Shown here: piece after piece, positions 33,061 to 43,747 of the stretch
How the letters are laid out: each line of letters begins with the position of its first letter
How positions within the stretch are numbered: the first letter of the stretch is position 1
Source: Eucommia ulmoides
Taxonomy: Eukaryota > Streptophyta > Magnoliopsida > Garryales > Eucommiaceae
Assembly (NCBI GenBank): GCA_016647705.1
Contig: CM028334.1
Span: 7,783,546-7,847,545 of the forward strand
Length of the DNA stretch: 64,000 bases
Direction of reading: 5' to 3'
Position numbers and translations under genes: made by a program
The notes under the pieces: model-generated
Told to the model about the DNA's origin: nothing
The model's database searches: none
The model's input: the letters and a program-made list of their open reading frames with translations, nothing else

Positions 33061-34600
33061 AATATATATATATATAATTGATTTAAACCCCATAACCCCC
33101 CCCCCCCAACCCAAAAAAAAAAAAAAAACACCAAATCTGGCCATGCAAGGGCCGGATTTGGTAGCACTTGTACCCCTAATATTTTAGTGTTGTTCCACTT
33201 TATCTCCTGATATTTCACTTGTTACAATTTGTCTCTTAAAGTTTACTTTTTGTATTAATTTGGTCCAATTGTATACTTTGAATCAAAATTTATTTATATA
33301 AATTTATAATTTTAAAATTTGTTTATACATACAAATTAACTAGTTATATCTACAAATTATATATACAACTTAACTAGTTAAAAAAAGAAAAAGAAATGAA
33401 TAAAAGAAAAAAAATTATAACTAGTTAAATGATATTTTATACATAAAAAAAAGGGTATATACCATTTACCTTCCCTATCATTTTGCATTATATTAGATAT
33501 CTCCCCTGTCATATTGCAAATACTAGAGACATCCCCTGTTTTTTTGCTCAAATATCACCTACCTCCCTTTGGACAAAATTGCCATTAGGTTTTTTTTTTT
33601 TTTTTTAAAATCATTGGCACCCCTATATTTTTAAAAATATATTTTTTACCCATAACTTTTTGAATAGTTATATTTACCTCTCACCACCACCCAATTCCTA
33701 CCGCCACCTCCCACCTCCCACCACCCACCGCTACCTCCCACCACCGCCCAACTCCTACCTCCACTACCCACTGCCCAACTCCACCGCCATTGCCCACCTC
33801 CGCCACTACTACCCACCAGGCCACCACCATCACCAAAGAGAGAAAAAAGGGTTTATGAAAGGGTTAATTTTTTTTTTTTTAATGAAATGGTTAAATATAT
33901 ATATATATATTAAAATGGGGGTGGCGGCTGGTGGTGGGTGGTGGCGGTAGTAAGAAGTGGCGGCAGCGGTGGGAGGTGGTGTTGGGTGGGTAGTGGCTAT
34001 GGGAGGTGGTCGGAGGTGGCAATGAATATATATAAATTAAAAACGGTATTTATGTGTTTTAGTTTTTTATTATTTAATTATTTTTTAAATAGTCAGGGGT
34101 AAAATTGGTGTTATAATAAAAAACTTATTATTTTTTAATCAATAAGGGAGATAAGTAGTGTTTAAGTAAAATGACAGGGGAGTTCTCTAGTATTTACAAA
34201 ATGACAAGAGAGGTATCTGGTATAGTGCGAAATGATAAGGGAAGTCAATGACATATACCCTATAAAAAAATTTAAATTATATTTTATATATAATTTGTAT
34301 ATATAACTAGTTAATTTGTATATATAATTTTTAATTTTAAAATTATAAAATATATATATAAACAAATTTGATTCAAAGTAGACAATTGGATCAAATTAAT
34401 ACAAAAGTAAATTTTAAGTGACAAATTTTAACAATTGAAATATCAAGAGTAAAATTGGAACATCACTAAAACAAGTGCTGAATTCCAAATCTGGCCCTTG
34501 CATGGCTGGATTTTTTTTTTTTTTTTTTTTCCGGGGAGAAAAGGGGTGTGGGATATAGGGTTTGGGGCTTTGAATCAATATTATATATATATATATAAAT
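33061..34600. mobile_element. Outer fold-back element with long inverted arms
   Basis: Left arm about 33061-33442 and right arm about 34271-34600 are imperfect inverted copies. Matching pairs include TATAATTGATTTAAA with TTTGAATCAATATTATA, and AAATCTGGCCATGCAAGGGC with CCCTTGCATGGCTGG. The ends lie in AT repeats, so exact limits and target duplication are unclear. Its centre is occupied by FB2. A C-rich stretch and A/T runs sit near the ends. Confidence 0.7.
33452..34261. mobile_element. Fold-back (Mutator-like) element FB2, nested, with 9-bp duplication
   Basis: The ends AGGGTATATACC and ATATACCCT are inverted. ATAAAAAAA flanks both sides exactly (33443-33451 and 34262-34270). The arms match over about 200 bases (CAAATACTAGAGACATCCCC with its complement). 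A CCACC-rich block (33675-33835) and a GGTGG-rich block (33915-34020) surround the centre. The inner arm TTTTTTACCCATAACTTTTT is shared with FB1. There is no transposase. Confidence 0.82.
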
Positions 34601-36030
34601 TTGTTTAATATTTTAAAATTAAAAATTATATATACAAATTTAATCTTTTAAGAGTTTTTTTTTTTTTTTATTTAGTCCCCATTAGAGAGACCATTGAGAA
34701 AAAAAAAAAAAATAAAATCTAACTGTCAATTCATAATTCAGACCACAATTAAGTTTTTGATCCTTGGACAAACAAAATAGGTTGTAAAATGACACATATA
34801 CCCTGCTTTCACACTTACGTTAACTCTCACTCTAACATCTCTCTATAGATATCAGGGGGTCCAAAAAATCCTTTCTTGTCCTTCCTATCCCCATGTCCAC
34901 AAAAAATAAACCCTCTCTCTCTCTCTTTCTCTCTCAAAATACTCTATTTCTTCCTGTGTAGCACCCTCAAGTGTCATTTTCTCTCATATACTTCACAAAC
35001 AAAGGAACAACCATTAACTTCATCCCTTGTCATCTCTCTCACTCTCTCTGTCTCTCTCATTCTTTGATCTCAAATCTCTACAACTACTCCCCTCAAATCC
35101 ATAATCAAAAGCTATCTAAAATCAGAACCACCCAGAAACCTCTAATCTCTCACCAAAAATTTTCAAACCCATTTTACCAAGAAACCCATCTACTAACCCT
35201 AACACAAGAAGAAGAAACCGAAGGAAGAAGAAGAAGAAGGGGGGGGGGGGGTAGAGAGAAGGCTGGAGACAAAGCTAACTTCACACTGGGAATACTGACG
35301 CCGTCGGGGTAAAGGTCACTGAGGCTGACGTCGACATTGAAGGAGGCAAAATCATGGAGACCAAGAAGCCACCGTCTTCTCCACCAGATCTGACCACCAG
35401 AAGGTGACAAAGAAGAGGAGTTGTCGTCCTCGCCATCGATCAGAGTGAACCAGAGAGATCCGACCACCGAACCAAACCAAACCAAACGAAATCCCACCCA
35501 ACCAGATCTCACCACCAGATCCGGCCACCAGAACGCCACTGCCATCAAGATACTGCTCCAAACCAAAACAGATCCCACCATCGAAGCCATCGTCAGTGGC
35601 TTGTTTTGCATTCCGAGACCATAAAGAGGATGATGAAGATGATGGTATAATTACAATTTCACTCCCATATTTTAGTTTTAGTTTTGATTTTTAATTTTTT
35701 TTACAAATTAATACACTTACCTCCCCTTGACTTTTTATCAATCTGGGTTTGGTGGTGTTCTTCAGCGGTGTTGATGTTCGATTCGGCGGTGTTGTTTGGC
35801 GGTAGAAGAGGAATAAGGTTTGTGGGTGATGGGTCAGAAAGCATGAATGCGTTAACGATACCCCAAAAAAGTTTGCATTAACGTCAACATCAGTGTATTT
35901 TTTCAGACAACATGAATTCGTTAACATTTAACACAGAAGAGTTTTGGTATTTGTTTGATTTTTTTTAGTGATTGTGTTTGGGATATATTTTTTGGGATCT
36001 GTTTTTTTTTTTTTTTTATGGTGGATTCAA
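34600..36030. other. Uncharacterised region, possibly holding a gene fragment
   Basis: A CT-rich stretch (about 34912-35060) and a GC-richer segment (35270-35620) with open frames on both strands recall a 5' UTR and first-exon remnant. Frames are repetitive (GGQIW-like and P/T-rich) and match no family I know. A poly-G run is at 35239-35250. Confidence 0.35.
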
Positions 36031-36356
36031 CTTAACATGAATTCAAAATGTATTCTAGTAATATAGTGCCTGAATAATTACGTTAACGTTAACTCATTGT
36101 TAACATTAACGTGAATGATTTTTAAAAATATGAAAATGCGTTAATGTTAACGTGCAAAAAAACAGCAACATGGATTCAACAACGCTAACGTGAATTCAAA
36201 ATGTATTTTTGTAATATAGTACATGAATAATTACATTAACGTTAACTCCCTGTTACCATTAACGTGAATAATTTTTAAAAGTTAACAGGAATTCAAAATG
36301 TATTTTTGTAATATAGTGTCTGAATAATTACATTAACGTAACTCACTGTTTGTTCA
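36030..36356. repeat. Degenerate tandem repeats rich in GTTAACGT
   Basis: Three copies of GAATTCAAAATGTATT-GTAATATAGT-TGAATAATTAC-TTAACG lie at about 36040, 36190 and 36290, with spacings of about 100-150 bases. MITE-like or promoter-derived repeats are possible. Confidence 0.6.
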
Positions 36357-37139
36357 TTTTTATCTTATTACATAGGACAAAATGACATATTCGTAAATAT
36401 TCCTGAACAAAATGGGCAAAATGTAAGGACTTTTTTCTAAACATTTTATGGGTGAAGAAAAGTAGTCCCCAACTCTGAATCCTAAACACCTACCTAACAA
36501 AAGACTAAATAATAAAATCCCCATCTTTTAATAGTAAAAACATAGAAAATAAATTATATTTTTAATCCTTAATTGGGGGGGGGGGGGGGGGGGGAAAGGA
36601 TTAGGGCTGCCATGAGTAGTCCCATTTTTTAAAACTGACCTTCCAAAGGCCAGTTTTAAAAGAAAATAATAATAATAAAAAGTCCAGTGGAAATCGACCC
36701 TCCAAAGACCGGAAAGAGCCCATTTTGTAAATAAGCTAAAAACAAACCCACAGTTGTAATTCCGAAACTTTTGAGATCCAAAAATGTAAACAGCTCCTTC
36801 TTATATTTTTGATATTTTATATATCAATATTTTATATGAATAAATCCAAAAAAGAAAAAGAAAAAAATAATTAAGTAACCTTAATTAAATATTGTGGTAT
36901 TATTATATAGTTCTCTATATATTTTTTTTAAATAATTAAAAATAATCTAAATTTTTAAAATAAGAAAAATTAAAATGGGCCATAGCCCCCAATTTTCTCT
37001 TTTATTCACCTTAGAAAAAAATATATTAAAAAATTCATAAATTAAAATTGGAATTCCTAAAGTGTTTTTTTAGAAAAATAAGAATTACAATAATTCTCTC
37101 TTTCTATCTCATACACCCCCCCAAAACACGACCCCTACC
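36357..37139. other. AT-rich intergenic DNA with a poly-G run
   Basis: A run of about 20 G at 36575-36594 and otherwise AT-rich sequence. No gene or element ends were recognised. Confidence 0.4.
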
Positions 37140-37147
37140 ACCAGATT

Positions 37148-37716
37148 TAGGGATGGTCATGGGCCTGGGGGCCTGCTCCGCTCGGCCCGCCCTGCCCGAC
37201 CTTATTTTCTTAAGGCTTGGGCTTTAATTTTAAGCCCATGAGTAAGGTTTAGGCTTTGATTTTTAGGTCCGATCAAATTTAGGATCGGATTAGGGCCTGA
37301 CCAATTTTTTTAGGCCCAACCCTATTCATTTTATTTCATCCACCACTTACCGCCTAGTGCCTACCTCTTCAATCTTCATTCCCGATACCTTTTTTCCTTC
37401 CGTCCCTGCCTGCCTGTATTTCTTCGTCGCTGCTATCTATCACATTCTTTTACCACCGATTGCCTCTATTTGTCGATTTCATTTGTTGTTAATCTCTTTT
37501 CCTTGCCACGAGTCTCGCCTTCTTGTTGATCGCTTTTATGTTTTTAGTGTTTATGCTTAAAACTAAAAAAAAAATTATAGGGCCAGGCTTGGGCTTGATT
37601 TTTTTAAGGCTGAGTTTGGGTATAAAAGTAGGGCCGAGCAAGGCTAGAAGGCCTAGTATTTTTTGGGTGATACCTTAACTAAAGCCCAACCCGAGCCCGC
37701 CCTATGACTATAGCTA
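37148..37716. mobile_element. hAT-type MITE with exact 8-bp target duplication
   Basis: Begins TAGGGATGGTCATGGGCC. The right end CCTATGACTATAGCTA is a degraded complement. ACCAGATT flanks it exactly at 37140-37147 and 37717-37724. GGCCC-rich ends and a CTACCTCTTCAATCTTCATT core mark it as a relative of the element at 20161. A second copy of its right part lies at 40640-41059. Confidence 0.8.
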
Positions 37717-37724
37717 ACCAGATT

Positions 37725-38190
37725 TGGGGGTGGTCGTGTACAATTTGGCGATGGCCAGATTTGGGTAGCCACCACTAAATTTGGTGGTAGTGGCCCAAAT
37801 TTGGCCATTGGCAACCAGATTTGCTGAGGTCTACTACCAAGTCGGGTGATAATGGCCTAAATCTGGTTGTCTAGGGCCAAATCATGTTTTGCTACGCGAC
37901 GATTTGACTATCATCAACTAGATCAAGATTTCTATGCGCTAAGGCCACCAATCATTACCTTTTAACTCTGTCGTTCACTTCATCACCATCATTCCACTAT
38001 AATTAATCTCTTTCTCTCTCTCTTGTTCTCTATCTCATTTTTGATAAATTCAAGATATAATATTTTCTTTGAAACTTATTTAAAAAATTACATATTTGAT
38101 TTTTGTTGTTGATTGTTTATATAAAGGTAGTAAATATGTTGAGTTCAATTTTTATTATTAATTGTTTGTATGATGGCAACAAATTAATCC
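37725..38190. repeat. First copy of a tandem duplication
   Basis: The stretch from GGGGGTGGTCGTGTAC to TTGTTTGTATGATGG recurs at 41068-41508 with moderate divergence. With the hAT MITE just before it, the duplicated unit is about 1 kb once the intervening solo LTR is removed. Confidence 0.75.
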
Positions 38191-38221
38191 TCGGCCCGGC
38201 TTGGCTCGATAATTAATTAAA

Positions 38222-38270
<49 letters not shown>
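38222..38270. repeat. (AT)n(GT)n microsatellite at the LTR edge
   Basis: About 10 AT units then about 15 GT units run directly into the TGTTGATCC start of the solo LTR. Confidence 0.85.
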
Positions 38271-38272
<2 letters not shown>

Positions 38273-40635
38273 GATCCTAAGATTTTGATGGATAATTAAA
38301 TGTTGATGTTTTTTGTGAAACTAACGATTTTATTGAGTATTTCAGTTTATTAGTTCCAGTGATAAAAATGATCGTGAAGATATTGTGGCAATACTAAAGA
38401 TGATGACAAAGATGATGAAAAATTAAGAGTTTGAAGAAATTGAAGAATTTATGGAAAACAACTCAGGTTAAATTCTAACTCTTAATGTATCCCGGTTAGG
38501 ATCACACACAACACAAAATATTTTTCAAAATTATGTGTTTTTATAGGATCCTAATTAGTTAAATTATTTGATCCTATGTGTAATTGAAAAAGAAATAAAT
38601 ATAATTGACTAAAATTGAATTTAAGATTTAGTGGAGCTAATCGAGAAAAGAAATCGGTTAAAGGGGTGAAAACGTCTATGATATTAGATTTAAAACGTAT
38701 TCAGGAGAGGATTCCAGTATCTTTCAGTCGACAGGTAAATCGACCGGTGATTAATGAATGGAGTTGTTGAATCTCTCGGTCAACAGGTAGGTCGACCTGA
38801 GCTTAAAACAAGAAGTCTCTGAATCTCTAGGTGATAGGTGAGTCGACTTGTGATCAGAGAATGAACTCTCGGAATCTCTAAGTCGACAGATAGGTCGACT
38901 TATGAAACTCTCTGAATTGTCCAGTCGACAGGTGATGGATAGGCAGTCGACCGATGGGCGAAAAGTTTTTGGCTTGGCTATATCCCGAATTAGGCGGTCG
39001 ACTGATAGGTCTTGGCCAGTCGACAGATGGAGCTGTTTCAGGATTTATGAAATTTCAGATTTTATTCAAAAAGTAGTTGTTACTAACTGTTTTATGGTTA
39101 AGATATGTGAGATATCTTAGGGATATGATATGTTTTGAGTTATTTAATTAATATTTAATTATCCTTATAGATATAGTTGAAGTAGTTTTGATATTTCTCA
39201 ATTTGATACATGTTATTCTTTCAATCTTATTTAATTGAGTTTGAGTAAAAGTTTGAGGGACTTGATTGAATATTTTAAGAGATATTTTAAGTGAATTATA
39301 CGAGGAATGAATCATTATGATATAGAGGGTCTATTGGTGTAATTAAATGTCATGATTTATGGGAACTAGCCGTTATAGGACTTGTTTCAATTGATTTTAA
39401 ATAGACGTGTGGATTTTATATGTAAAATAATCAGAAATCAAGATAATCCAAATTATTTTGAGTTATTCAGCTCTGGTGTTTTCTAAGAGTAATTATACTG
39501 AGTGAATTGTGAGATCTTTTCTGAGAGTTGTTCTTGAGAAATATTTGTTGTGGATTATTGCTACTACCGATCTGAAATTTCATTGTTATTCTAATCATTA
39601 TTTTTTCGGTAGAATCCTGGTGAGATCTTTTTAAATTACTTACAATTAATTGTGTCTTGATTATATTATTTATTATGTGGAAATTGATCTTTGAAATTGT
39701 TTTCCAGATTTTTTATTGAAAATTATTTTTAAAACAATTTCTTGAGAAAATCTGATTATGTGCTTAATTGTTTGCTACCCATCTTTATTTATCAGATTTT
39801 GAAATTCTCACTTGTATATCACTAGTATCGGAATATTAATTGAGTTTGAATTTATCTGGGGTGGTAGAAGCTCCGAGTGAGAAAATCACTTATCAATTGT
39901 TTGTAATTGATGAGTTGAGTGTCGGATTAGATACTACGGGGAGTGTCGGATTAGATACTACGGGGAGTGTCTAATCAAGGGTAACTGGTTTCAATATCTT
40001 CCGGTAAAGAGATTGAGATTTTAATCTTCACCTAGAGTATAAAAAAATTAGGTGTTAATTCTTCCTTGATTAAATTTGTGAGTGAATTGTAACGGTTCAA
40101 TCCTTACTGGGTAAAATGATATTTGGAGTGTATTTGTGTGAGGTTTAATTCTTGAGCCTAAGGTATAAAAAGAATTAGGTCGTGATTCTCCCTGTAATTG
40201 AATTAGGTTAATCCTTAACCTGTGAAAGAATTAGGTTAGTCTTGAGCTTGGGAAAAAGATAAAGTTATTCTTGAGCCTATGAAAATGGATTGTAAATGTT
40301 GATTCTGAGTCTGTGAAAAGAATTATTGTGAGGGTTTGATTCCTACCTGTAAAAGAATGAGTTTAGTGGGTACGACTCTCTGCGGAGCTCGGGGGATTAG
40401 ATTAGCCAAGATTAGCTTGATGAACCAATATAAATTTCTATGTGTTATATTATTTACATTGTTTATATTTTGTTGTTTGGGTGTGCACCCAATTGATAAT
40501 ACATAATCCGCTGCTATAAAAGATAAGAATTAATTTTAGGATAAAATTAATTGTTTAATTTTTTGAAGTGTTATATTCTGATATTTTTTAATACTACCCA
40601 ATTCACCCTCCCTTGGGTAGCTCACTGGGCCAACA
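38269..40635 (+). mobile_element. Solo LTR, family B (2367 bp, probably copia)
   Basis: Begins TGTTGATCC and ends CACTGGGCCAACA. The terminal region with TTCACCCTCCCTTGGGTAG resembles the LTR ends of plant copia elements. No internal domains are present. It lies in an AT repeat, so a target duplication cannot be fixed. A diverged 5' piece of the same LTR is at 61896-62574. A GTCGAC-rich repeat block is at about 38720-39040. Confidence 0.7.
38720..39040. repeat. Array of GTCGAC inverted repeats in the family-B LTR
   Basis: GGTCGAC/GTCGACC-type inverted pairs separated by about 6-8 bases (for example GTCGACAGATAGGTCGAC) recur roughly every 50-60 bases, alternating with GAATCTCT. The same array is seen at 62360-62540. 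Confidence 0.6.
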
Positions 40636-40639
40636 ATAT

Positions 40640-41508
40640 ATATATCAAACAAACCCAACCCTATTCATTTCATTTCATCTTCCACTTACCGCTTCGTGCC
40701 TACCTCTTCAATCTTCATTCCTGAAACATTCCTCCCTCCCTACCTGTCTACCTGTATTTCCTCGTCGCTATTATCTATCATGTTCATTCGCCACCGATTG
40801 CTTCTATTTGTCGATTTCATTCGCCATTAATCGTTTTTCCTTGCCGCGAGTCTCGCCTTGTCATTGATTGCTTTTATGTTTTGGTGTTTATGTTTAAAAA
40901 AAATATAGGGTCGAGCTGGGACTTGATATTTTTTTGTAGGGTCGAACTTGGTATGAAAGTAGAGCCCGATCATAGGGTCGGGCAGGGCTAGAACCTAGTA
41001 TTTTTTTTTGTGATACCTTAACTAAAACTCAGCCCAAGCCCGCCCCATGACCACCCCTAACCAGATCTTGGGGTGGTCGGGTACGATTTGGCAACGGCCA
41101 GATCTGGGCAACTGCCACTAATTTGGTGGTGGTGGCCTAGATTTGGTTGTTGGCGACCAGATTTGGTGACGTCCACTACTAGATCTGGTGATAACGACCT
41201 AAATTTGGTCATCTAGAGCTAAATCGTGTTTCGCTATGCGACGATTTGGCTGTCATCAACTAGATCAAGATTTCTATGCGCCACGGCCACCCATCATTAC
41301 CTTTTAACTCTGTCGTTCACTTCACCACCATCGTTCCACTACAATTCATCGTTCTACAATTAATCTCTATCTCTTTCTCTCTCTCTCTCATTTTTGAAAA
41401 ATTCAAGATATGATATTTTCTTACAGATATAATTTTTGTTGTTGATTGTTTATATATTGGTAGTAAATATGTTGAGTTCAATTTTTATTATTAATTGTTT
41501 GTATGATG
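40640..41508. repeat. Second copy of the tandem duplication, with the right part of the hAT MITE
   Basis: 40640-41059 repeats the hAT core and right end (CATGACCACCCCTA). It is followed by ACCAGATC, the same target site as the first copy, and then by the host sequence. The MITE was therefore already present when the segment was duplicated. Confidence 0.75.
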
Positions 41509-42309
41509 GAAACAAATTTGTTGTGTTTGGTTTTTTTATTGATATTTTGAGCAGTAATAACAAATTTATTAAACAATTAAAATATAAACATTCCAGATCT
41601 GAAATTTACTATAAATGTTGATTTTGATTTATCAAAATTTACTGCATTATTTGATTGTGATTTGTTGAAATTTGCTGATGATATTTTTATTATTTGTTGT
41701 TGTAGTGGTGACAATGGTAATACCAAACACTTTATGTGGTGGTTGCGAATGTTGTTGTGGTTGTGCTCATAAAAACACAATATTTTTATAATTTGGGATT
41801 TTGAAAGAAGAAGGGGTGGGGATAAACATGAAACGTTGTAGGCTTTGAGGGTTTAAAAAAGTCACCCAATTTTTTTTTATTTAATTATAGAGTAATTTAT
41901 TGTTTAGTTCTTACCAACTTTCCTTATGAATATTTTAGTTAATATCAAGTATGATATAAAAAAACGAATATGCTGTTGAGGCCTAGATTTGGTTCTTCAG
42001 ACATGTCACTTTGGGAACTGAAATGTTGAATCTCTCCCAGCTCAGATTACTCCCTCAGCTTGGGTTTCTGCAAAATAATACACTGCAGGTAAGCTGATTG
42101 GTGCTGTACCCCCAGTGTAAGAGTAAGTCAAGTGTTCTAAGAAAATTCTGACAAACCGTTGGTAATAAAAATATAGCATAATTGGTCAGACCTTCTTTTT
42201 GGTATTCATATGTGTGGAAGACTTGTTTGGCAAGTCTTTCTCGAACCAGCTCCGAGCTACAACTTAGAGAGAAAAAAAGAGAAAGATTAGTTAGAGAAAG
42301 AAAGAGAGG
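41509..42309. other. Upstream flank of the AAA-ATPase, no other gene seen
   Basis: AT-rich until about 41990, then mixed sequence that may hold the promoter and 5' leader, with GA-rich sequence at 42268-42309. The membrane segment normally at the N-terminus of this family was not found here in frame. Confidence 0.4.
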
Positions 42310-42647
42310 ATGAAGATGAGGCCGGTAATTGTACAGTGGTACTGTCCCTACGAGCTTCGGCAATACCTGGAAAAGTACACGCACCAACTCAGGATCTTTC
42401 TCGACCCCTACGTCCGGATCACCATCCTGGAATTCGGCAACGGCAGCCTCAAGCCCCACGCAGGCTACACCAGAATTGAGGCTTACCTTAGCTCCAACTC
42501 CTCCAAGATCACAAAACGCCTCAAGCGGAGGTCGTCACACACAACAAACGTCCCATCCTGAGCATGGACGTGCACGAGAAAGTCTCCGATGAGTTCCGTA
42601 GCATCAAGGTCTGGTGGGTCCTCAAGAAAACCTCCGGGAATTCTTCT
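42310..42647 (+). pseudogene. AAA-ATPase (BCS1-like/AATP1 type), 5' part
   Basis: Frame one from the ATG at 42310 gives CPYELRQYLEKYTHQL, GYTRIEAYLSSNSSK and ITKRLK, the ASD domain of plant mitochondrial/ER AAA-ATPases. One G appears lost near 42524. The next frame then continues HNKRPILSMDVHEKVSDEF and KVWW to NSS at 42647, where the retrotransposon begins. The usual N-terminal signal-anchor of about 25-30 residues is missing. The coding sequence resumes at 56785 in the same frame once the insert and one CTTCT copy are removed. Confidence 0.85.
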
Positions 42648-43316
42648 TATTGGTGTCGAAATTTGGTCCGACCAAAAGTATGGTCCAAACACTCTCGGAT
42701 CAAGGGTGAGAGAGGTACTGGCCTTGTTCTTTCATGCGCTGCAACCGGGTTGGGTGATTGAACTGGCCTGAGTCCGAACCCTGGTCTTGGTTCCCCTCCT
42801 AGCTCCTGGCCGTTGTCTGGGCTGAGCTCCTAGTCGCCACTTACGCAAGAGACGGCCGGGTTGTTCCCGGTGTGTCCCCTACAGCGTGAGAGTAAGGATC
42901 CGGGGAGAAAGATAGGTCGTAGAGTTACTATTACCTCGACCTGTCTGACCAATCTGAGATAAAGTTTCTCTCTCTAGAATAGTTTTCTCGTCTTCGTAAA
43001 GTGTGGAGGAAGGCTCATATTTATAAGCAAAAGAGTGATTAGCATAAATAAGATTAAGATCTTAAGCTCGGATTATCGGTAAGTAGGATTAGAGTTATGG
43101 GCCTGGGCCTTGGGCCCATTACTATTGGGGACGAGGCCAGCGTTCGATCTGCCGAGGTGCCAAGAGAGGTCGGTTACGCGCGAGAAGGTCGGTCTGGGCG
43201 GCCGAGCACAAGTCAGCCCGGGATGTCTATACATCGGGCTGATACGAGCGATGGTGTTGTGACGGGAACGACCTTAGCGGCTGACTCGTGGAGGAGGCCC
43301 GACTTCACCCACATTA
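42648..43316 (-). repeat. 3' LTR of Tat element 2
   Basis: Starts TATTGGTGTCGAAATTTGG and ends CACCCACATTA. It is followed by GTTGCCCCCCAAGCC, the complement of the polypurine tract. It matches 56088-56779. Confidence 0.9.
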
Positions 43317-43616
43317 GTTGCCCCCCAAGCCTTTGCGTGGAAGTGGAACACGAGACGTTGAGGTTTTAGCGGCCAGGCCTCACGGAATGAGAACCCATGC
43401 TGAAGGATAGAGCAGTCAGTGGAACCGAAGAGACACAATCCAGTCGGGAATGTCCATTGGTGTCTCTTGGAAGCTAGACAGACGTGTCCGATACACCTTT
43501 TGGCTTCTCGATGAAGCCAGATTGTCAGTCCGTCCAGATGCCTGACACGTGGCTACGGCGTGAGAAACGGTGTTCTGCGAGCTGCTCGATGAGACCCAAT
43601 GTTTGGATTTCTTGGC

Positions 43617-43628
43617 ACCCTATATATA
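43617..43628 (+). promoter_or_regulatory. Candidate TATA box for the antisense ORF of element 2
   Basis: CCCTATATATACGC lies about 125 bases before the plus-strand ATG at 43748 and about 300 bases inside the 3' LTR. The spacing to an expected start near 43650 is normal for a plant promoter. Confidence 0.5.
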
Positions 43629-43747
43629 CGCGATCCACTCTCCGAATTTATTCACCATATTTTCGCGAAAGCTCTCATTGACCTTCGGAGCACGTTACTC
43701 CTCTTGTCCTTGTCTTCTTCTCTTCCCTTTTCATCTTCTCCTCCTTC

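Noticed and set aside
34876..35624. Several ORFs of 60-145 codons on both strands
   Set aside because: CT-rich leader-like and P/T-rich sequences without domain similarity. Frames overlap on opposite strands, so no real gene can be chosen.
42055..42459. 134-codon minus-strand ORF near the AAA-ATPase start
   Set aside because: Its 3' half is the antisense of the ATPase ASD domain; no independent similarity.
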